A stretch of DNA of 64,000 bases from Sordaria brevicollis (lineage: Eukaryota; Ascomycota; Sordariomycetes; Sordariales; Sordariaceae). Both the position numbers and the translations under genes were made by a program. This document shows, piece by piece, positions 58,642 through 64,000 of the stretch (the first letter of the stretch is position 1; every line of letters starts with the position of its first letter). The notes beneath the pieces are model-generated. The model saw nothing but the letters and a program-made list of their open reading frames with translations, did not search any database and was not told where the DNA came from. The stretch covers positions 868,001-932,000 of the forward strand of contig JAUTDP010000016.1 in NCBI GenBank assembly GCA_033439795.1. The letters run 5' to 3'.

Positions 58642-61432
58642 ATGGATACCCCGCGTCGTTCAAGATCAATACTGAGGGATCCCAGTCAACCCGCTAGTCC
58701 ATTCAGAGTCCGCTTTGCACCTGGCACCGCTGCCCCCGCTCCCGCCATGCCTCCCAAAAAACGCGCCGCCGACGACAACGACAACAACGATGACAACCGC
58801 CGACGTTCGAGGCGGCTGTCACAGCCCAGCGCCCGCTTAAGAGAGATCAATGCCGAGTTTGAAAGCGGAGGAGAACAGGAGCGAGACGATGGGGACGGGG
58901 ATGGGGATGACGAGAGGACCCCAGGAAGACCAGCGCCTACTCGAGCCCCCCGCATTGTTCTCAAGAATAATAACAAGAATAAAAAAACGACCGTCAAATT
59001 GAAGAGGAGCACTACTGCTGGCAAGCAGCCTACCCAGCGTACCACATCTAGCTTGAAGGTCAAGCTCAAGGCACCCGCTCCCTCCTCTTCGACCGCCCCC
59101 CCTCCTCGACCTCAACCTCGTCGTCCTCGATCAGCCTCCAACGCAAGCGCAAGCACGGCCAACGGCATAACAGAGGAGGAGGACCACGATGAACAGCAAG
59201 AAGACCAACAAGAAGATCAACAAGACGAGGTCGAGATCATCAAGGTGACACCTCGCGCCGCGCCCTCTCCTCGGTCCCCTCGTGTTGCCAGAAAATCGCG
59301 CAAGTCAGCCTCGGTTCCCCCAGCGCCGCCGCCGATTCCAGATTTTCTGAATATCCTATTCACATACAATGCTCAGTGGGTGGCGGATATACAATTCAAC
59401 CGCCTGTCGGTCAAGCCTGGCAAACTGCCTACCCTCGTTTCGAACGACCGGGTCCCCGTCGAGAGAGATCCTGATGGCACCGTCAATGCCGATGACGATT
59501 CTGGTACCCTTGGCCTCACTCTGTTGGGTCGAGTGCGAGAGGTCGAGAATGGTATCATGGATGCTGCCCGCAACGAGTGCGAGCTCTTGGGTATGGATCC
59601 CACCATCTCTGTACAATACGCAGACTGGTCGGCTGGTATACTGGAGACAGCCAGGAACAGGAAAGGCACGACGCTATTCCAACTACGCGTTTTGCCTAAG
59701 AAGGATGACCCAGTTACACCGTTTGGGTTTTGTGATACCGCCAGAGTGCTGCGCAGCCTGCTTGAGGAGCCCGCTGAGCGGTATTTTATCACGGTTACTG
59801 CCCACCTTCGTATAACTGGGGGATTCCAGCAGCGGCAAAGCACTGTTTCTGTTATGGGCACACCAACACCTTCTAGAGTCACCTCTTTTACTGAAAAGCT
59901 CGCGCAGTCACAGTCACGGTCGCAGTCACAACCTCGCCAACTCTCCTCCTTGCGCCAGTCCTCTACACCTGCCACGCCCACCATCGCCGGCTCCAGCACT
60001 CCTGTCAGTAGCTCCAGACAGTCGACCGCACCTGCCAGCACTTCCAAACAATCCGTCAAATCGAACAAGAAGAAGACCACGACCAACTCGATGGTGGAGG
60101 AGCTCATGGCGCGCCGCGCACGCGATCGTGAGGAGGCACGCCAGGGCAAAGAACGGGTTACTCTAATATATGAAGATCTGGGCAAGGCATGGGGATGTGA
60201 TAAGGGTCGCGAGTGTAAAAACTACCGCAAAGGCAACGAGTATCACTGGTGTTTTCTTTTTCCCAACTCAAAACACCACTACCCATTAACCCCAAGAGAC
60301 CTCATCGACTGGGCACACGCCATTGCTCACAAGCGCGCCACCACAAACCAGCCTCCAGCCTCCATCACAGGGCGTTGGTTCGACTCTAAACACGAGTCCT
60401 CCTCCTCATCCTCCGGCACGCAAATGATTCAGCAGTCGAATCTACAGCCATTTCAACAGTTTCTGCCATATGGCGCACCGGGGTCGAAGCGCGGTGGCGG
60501 TGGGGTGGGATATATGCCCATGCCCCAAGTTTTTCAACATCAGTCTCCAGAACGGTCACCAGGGTAGTAACAATGGTAACACGCTGCCAGCTACGGCCCC
60601 TATAACCTTCACTGACGTTAGCAATATGGGTATGGGTAATATGGGCAATATGGGTATGGTAGCTGAGCCTACCTTACCTACCTTGCCCACCGCGACCGCG
60701 ACCAGCTCCCGCGCTGGCAGCAGTCGAGTTGGTGACAACGACCCTCTACCTCCTCCCCTCCACCCTCATCACCGCCAAACAAACCATCAGAGTCCCTTGT
60801 CACCGACTTCATGAAGCAGTTGATATTTCGACACGCGCCCAGAACCAACGAAAACCAGGGTTTGCGTGACGCGCTGTTCAGTATCCAAAAATCCCTCATA
60901 TCCGGTCGGCTCTCCCTCCACCACGCGCGCGACCTCCCCAAGCAGTGGTATCTTGCTCATGGAGTTGATGAGGGTATCTATATGGTAATCAAGAAAGGGA
61001 TCAAAGAATTTCTCCATCTCGAGAGGGATTATATACAGCGGTCGTCGTCACCACCACCACCACCACCACCACCACCGCAGGCGGCACCAGCTCCCAAGCA
61101 ACAGGCTCCAGCACCCCCGCCACCCGAAACCATAGATCCCAAGTTATTATCACAAGGTAAACCCCATCCGTTTTTTTGATCTATAGCATTTGCTAACAGC
61201 CGTGTTCACCAGACTCGTCCATCCCCCAAGACTCGCTTTGGCAAGACGTTCATAACCACCGCGGCCCACCCCCATCGAACAGAACGACGATCAAGAACAA
61301 GAAGATGACGACGACACCATCTATACCAGCTTCATCAACGATGATGAGGAGACCAATCCGGATGATGGCCCGCGTACCGACTACGACGACGACGAGACTG
61401 CGACTGAGGCTGATGATGATGACGAGCTTTGA
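58642..61432 (+). pseudogene. unrecognised large transposon gene, frame broken at three C/G runs
   Basis: One open frame runs 58642 to 60567 (641 codons). Beyond its stop, protein-like coding continues in shifted frames to a TGA at 61430-61432, giving about 900 residues if the breaks are ignored. Breaks lie at a G run near 60562 (one extra base), a C run near 60757 (one base short) and a C run at 61269-61273 (one base short). A good 56-bp intron lies at 61157-61212 (CTAAC branch). Parts in order: a basic disordered N-terminus (1-230, many Lys/Arg/Ser/Pro); a folded region about 234-395 (FLNILFTYNAQWVADIQFNR); Ser/Gln linker; a possible metal site Cys519-x5-Cys525-x11-Cys537-x7-His545-His546 followed by YPLTPRDLIDWAHAIA; a Gly/Pro/Met-rich linker; a helical SAM-like part (KQLIFRHAPRTNENQGL to GIYMVIKKGIKEFL); polyproline; and an acidic tail ending ATEADDDDEL. 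I recall similar Cys-plus-helical accessory proteins in other fungal genomes but cannot name the family. Function unknown. Confidence 0.72.
61049..61076. repeat. CCA trinucleotide run in the second transposon gene
   Basis: About nine CCA units, encoding a polyproline tract near the C-terminal part of the unrecognised transposon gene. Confidence 0.9.
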
Positions 61433-61634
61433 GGGATTTTTTTACACAAGAGGGGGATTCTACACTTCGATCTATTATTACAGATAATAATACTTTTACA
61501 CTTCTGATGGCAGATTTGGCACTTTTGGCACGTCTGGTACATCTTACACCTTGCGGGTTTTTTTTTTCGTAACTCGACAACGGTCGACTTTGAGCATGTT
61601 CAAAACAGTACATCTACCATACAAAACAACATCC

Positions 61635-62755
61635 TTATGCGACTGTTCCCGTCGTTGTCAACTCGTGCAGCTGGTCCCCATACAACGCAACGTAGTCTTT
61701 TTCACGGTTATCGACGTCGTCACGGAATGGCACGTTTGCCTGGCGGTAGTGCCCGCGTATGGCATCGACCCGCTGCCCTACCTCCCTCGCAACCCCCTCC
61801 AAGAACGCCTTAAACTCTTCATTGCTCAGCGTATCACCGCCAGCGTGTTGGTATTGCCGTCGTATACAGGCCTTCACATCACTGAAGTATGCCTCGATGG
61901 GTTGAAGTCTGGTGAATATGGCGGCAAGAACCATAACAGCACACCTCTGTTGTCGCATGCGGTCTTGATGGCGGGGTCCTTGTGCCATGATGCGTTATCC
62001 ATCACCAATATACTATAACGACCAGGGAACGGGTTCATCTTAGGCAACACCTCCTCCTCCAACCAAGCAATAAAACCGGTCGTATCTGTTGCTCCCTTAT
62101 AACACAACACGTCGATGAGGCCATCCACAGTTATTGCTGGCAATAGATGGAACCGTTTCCCCCTGGTGAGCGCACTCTCTGCAACTGGTGCCATACCCTT
62201 TGGTGCCCATCCAGTACGACGAGCACCGTCCCTCTTATCAACACCAGACTCGTCACAGAACACGTACATCTCTGCTGAAAACGTGGAAACCTTCCTCAAC
62301 CAGTCTAACCGCAATGGCTCGCTGCGCTGGGAAGCCTTGTGCGCCATCCTCTTGTTGGTCCATTCAGAAGCCTTCAATTGCTTTGATATGGCGCTCGTTG
62401 ATACATGTATGTCCATTTCAGTGGCCAGATAGTACTGTATCTCATCGAGGTATAAATCGGGCTTGTGGCGAAGGAGCTCGAGAACTTCCTGTACGACCAA
62501 CAGTTAGATACCATACCAGGGTACTCAAAGTCTACAGCCATTGCTCACCTCCATGACCGCTGGCGTCAATATTATTGCGTTATATTTCGAGTTACTCTGG
62601 GGGTATAATTTGCCGGTGGTATCGAAGTTTCGTTTTAACCTCCAGATTTGGCGCTCGCTCATGCCAACGGATTGCGCGATTTGACGTGGATGCTCGCCAG
62701 CCGTCAGCATCATGTAGATACTTTGGCGCTGCCTCTTATTACTGCGTGTTCTCAT
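61635..62755 (-). pseudogene. Tc1/mariner DD34E transposase, one frameshift at NPIE
   Basis: Exon 1 (62549-62755) encodes a helix-turn-helix with GEHPRQIAQSVGMSERQIWR; a 60-bp intron (62489-62548; donor GTGAGC, CTAAC branch, acceptor ACAG) follows; exon 2 starts at 62488 with EVLELLRHKPDLYLDEIQYY and a second helix-turn-helix. The catalytic core shows the first Asp in VFCDESG and the second in LVMDNASWH. The frame then breaks in the sequence for SPDFNP, where one base is missing near 61900, and the third acid resumes in the next frame as PIEAYFSDVK. With that base restored in count, 34 residues separate the second Asp and the Glu, the DD34E spacing of Tc1-like enzymes. An in-frame ATG at 62788 would add 11 residues. 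Total is about 350 residues, normal for the family. Enzyme role: cut-and-paste at the inverted repeats, usually into TA. Confidence 0.9.
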
Positions 62756-62876
62756 GGCTATACCGATTATACATCGCGAGAGCTTCAAAATCCGACCAAA
62801 ACCAGCAGATTTGGCAGTAAAACCGCGGAGATATTCAACTTTTACGATTCACGATGTCTGTTTTGATGTGGTGTTG

Positions 62877-62935
62877 TGTAAAGGGGGGTGCCCGTGCAAA
62901 GTGGGGACTGACACCTCGATTTCAACACACAGGGG
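62877..62935. repeat. right terminal inverted repeat of the transposon
   Basis: Matching arm of the left repeat, 58 of 59 bases. It is 121 bp upstream of the proposed transposase start and is followed by TA. Confidence 0.95.
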
Positions 62936-64000
62936 TATCTCACTGTGTTTTTCAGAGATTAATGTGACAATATTACAACCCAATCAAGACCGGGGATAGA
63001 GCAGTCATGGAGGTGAGCGCATGTTTTGCCGGCGATCCACTAAAACGCCCTGTAACTCCACTATAACTTCAACGATATTACATGGAACGAAACCACTTCC
63101 GTTGAAGTTCAAACTCTCATCGCACTACCACAGGGAGAGAAAAATATTCGAGGTCTCCTCTAGAAAAATTATTCAGTGTTCATATATGACATCAAGAAGG
63201 GAATGTTTCATTTGCTCTTCATAAGCTCTTGTAAACCTGGAGTGACCGAGTTGTGTTTGTCAATTTCCATGCGGGTCCAGGGGCATGGGAAAAAACCCAA
63301 GTACAGGCTACAGTGCTGTTTTCGGTGACATGTGGACATTCCTCTTGGGTCATTCTTTCTAGACGCATGACACTTGAATCTCAGGCAATGCTTGAGAAAA
63401 GAATATGCACGACATTTGCAGGTTCTCTGGGGAATATTGAACACTGGTAGAGGTATGCTTCTTGATTTGCTATCAATCTATCAACTTTTGTGTAGGCGAA
63501 GAGAAAAGGCAAATTTGTTATAAGTTGTCATGAATCTATATAGGTATGTATGTCGTGAGGTCGTGCATGTAATCAGTTATTGTACCTGCAATGAAAGCAT
63601 CCGAGGACAATCCAGAATGCTTCTGGTATGTGCTCTTCAAGTGCAAGGGGTGCAACGTAAATACATGCTGGGCAGTTGACAGGTGCTCTGAGAAAACCGC
63701 TTGATGTGATGATGAGCCGCGTATCCAATCTGAGTGGCTTTGACATCATCAAAAGAACCAAAAGCAAAAAAACAAGGAACAACAAAAGAGACACATGCCT
63801 ATCGAAGCCCGTCTATCCTAGCCACTAATCGTCGTATCCAAAATAGGTGTATAACCAAGTCTTGAAGCCCGATCCATGACTTGGCAGTATCGACGGAGTC
63901 CAACTGTATGTCGAGCTTTTCCTGGGGCGCCTAGACTTGGACCTTCACCAGTGTGAAGTCATTCCAGTGCTTGACGTCGGGCTTGAGAGCACTCGAATGA
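62936..64000. other. right flank of transposon, no gene supported except at the edge
   Basis: AT-richer than the transposon. Short frames without motifs up to about 63790. See the separate entry for the minus-strand end at the right edge. Confidence 0.5.
63931..63999 (-). CDS. possible 3' end of a gene leaving the window
   Basis: On the minus strand the edge reads SALKPDVKHWNDFTLVKVQV and then TAG at 63931-63933. The peptide has protein-like composition and codon use, so it may be the C-terminus of a gene that starts beyond the window. Family not recognised. After the TAG the frame stays open for 43 more codons, also protein-like. Only about 23 codons are visible, so confidence is low. Confidence 0.3.
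   Translation of the reverse strand, partial: HSSALKPDVKHWNDFTLVKVQV

Larger units (their letters stand above)
58476..62935. mobile_element. two-gene Tc1/mariner-type DNA transposon, 4.46 kb
   Basis: Bounded by 59-bp inverted repeats (58/59 identical) at 58476-58534 and 62877-62935. Inside are two convergent genes: an unrecognised large gene on the plus strand (58642-61432) and a Tc1/mariner-type DD34E transposase on the minus strand (61635-62755), about 200 bp apart at their 3' ends. Most Tc1/mariner elements are 1.3-2.4 kb with one gene, so this is two to three times larger. The right end is followed by TA, the expected target duplication; the left end is preceded by a C run with no TA. 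Coding sequence shows normal base composition and no mass of C-to-T changes. That the repeats, transposase and second gene form one element is inferred from their arrangement. Confidence 0.9.

Noticed and set aside
60561..60790. an intron in place of the two frame changes in the unrecognised transposon gene
   Set aside because: The only donor before the stop (GTAGTA at 60564) is poor, the nearest acceptor does not restore the frame, and the skipped sequence itself looks coding (Asn/Gly/Met/Pro-rich).
1..64000. tRNA, 5S rRNA, snoRNA or CRISPR arrays
   Set aside because: I looked for A-box/B-box-like pairs, the fungal 5S start and regularly spaced repeats. Single GGTTCGAA-like words (for example near 43930) had no matching partner or stem, so none is reported.

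Overview
The window is nuclear DNA of a filamentous ascomycete, most probably a member of the Sordariales (Neurospora or Sordaria type). The genes have short spliceosomal introns with GTRNGT donors, a CTAAC branch point just upstream, and YAG acceptors. Intergenic spaces are long (0.4 to 8 kb), many proteins are rich in Ser/Pro/Gly/acidic low-complexity tracts, and the protein families are those of a euascomycete. No rRNA, tRNA or CRISPR array was recognised. The assignment to genus is inference.

Layout. 1-3 kb: a divergent pair of ribosomal protein genes, uL16/RPL10 (minus) and eL30/RPL30 (plus), sharing a 434-bp promoter. 3-24 kb: sparse, with a 706-residue coiled-coil protein, a Vac7-like vacuolar PI(3,5)P2 regulator and a small Ser/Lys-rich protein between long empty stretches. 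24-34 kb: dense housekeeping block with acidic ribosomal protein P1, a DUF2408 (UPF0662) protein, a YCII-domain protein with a probable mitochondrial presequence, a UBA-zinc finger-UBX protein (p97/Cdc48 adaptor type) and an Scs2/VAP ER membrane-contact protein. 38-46 kb: two low-complexity proteins, a large DUF3824 protein and an acidic-repeat protein carrying a duplicated Gly/Tyr motif. 47-57 kb: eIF2B beta (GCD7) divergent from NHP2 (H/ACA snoRNP), a DUF1761-like membrane protein and the Nem1 phosphatase. Exon structures were worked out by hand and all join in frame.

58.5-62.9 kb: a complete-looking DNA transposon. It has 59-bp terminal inverted repeats (58 of 59 bases identical). Inside are two convergent genes: a DD34E Tc1/mariner transposase, broken by one frameshift exactly at the third catalytic motif, and a large second gene that I do not recognise, with a basic disordered N-terminus, a Cys/His cluster, a SAM-like helical region and a polyacidic tail. 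A two-gene Tc1/mariner element is unusual and is the best candidate in the window for something undescribed. The broken frames all sit at short C or G runs, so real decay and sequence error must be separated before the genes are called dead. There is no sign of heavy C-to-T mutation (RIP), which would be expected for an old repeated element in Neurospora crassa.

The other most notable signal is in the gcd7/nhp2 divergent promoter: four copies of CTTATCG (reverse GCGATAAG-like) at 11, 20 and 20 bp spacing, resembling a ribosome-biogenesis PAC-type or GATA site cluster. Genes for translation and ribosome assembly (RPL10, RPL30, RPP1, NHP2, GCD7) are well represented, but there is no evidence that they form a functional cluster.
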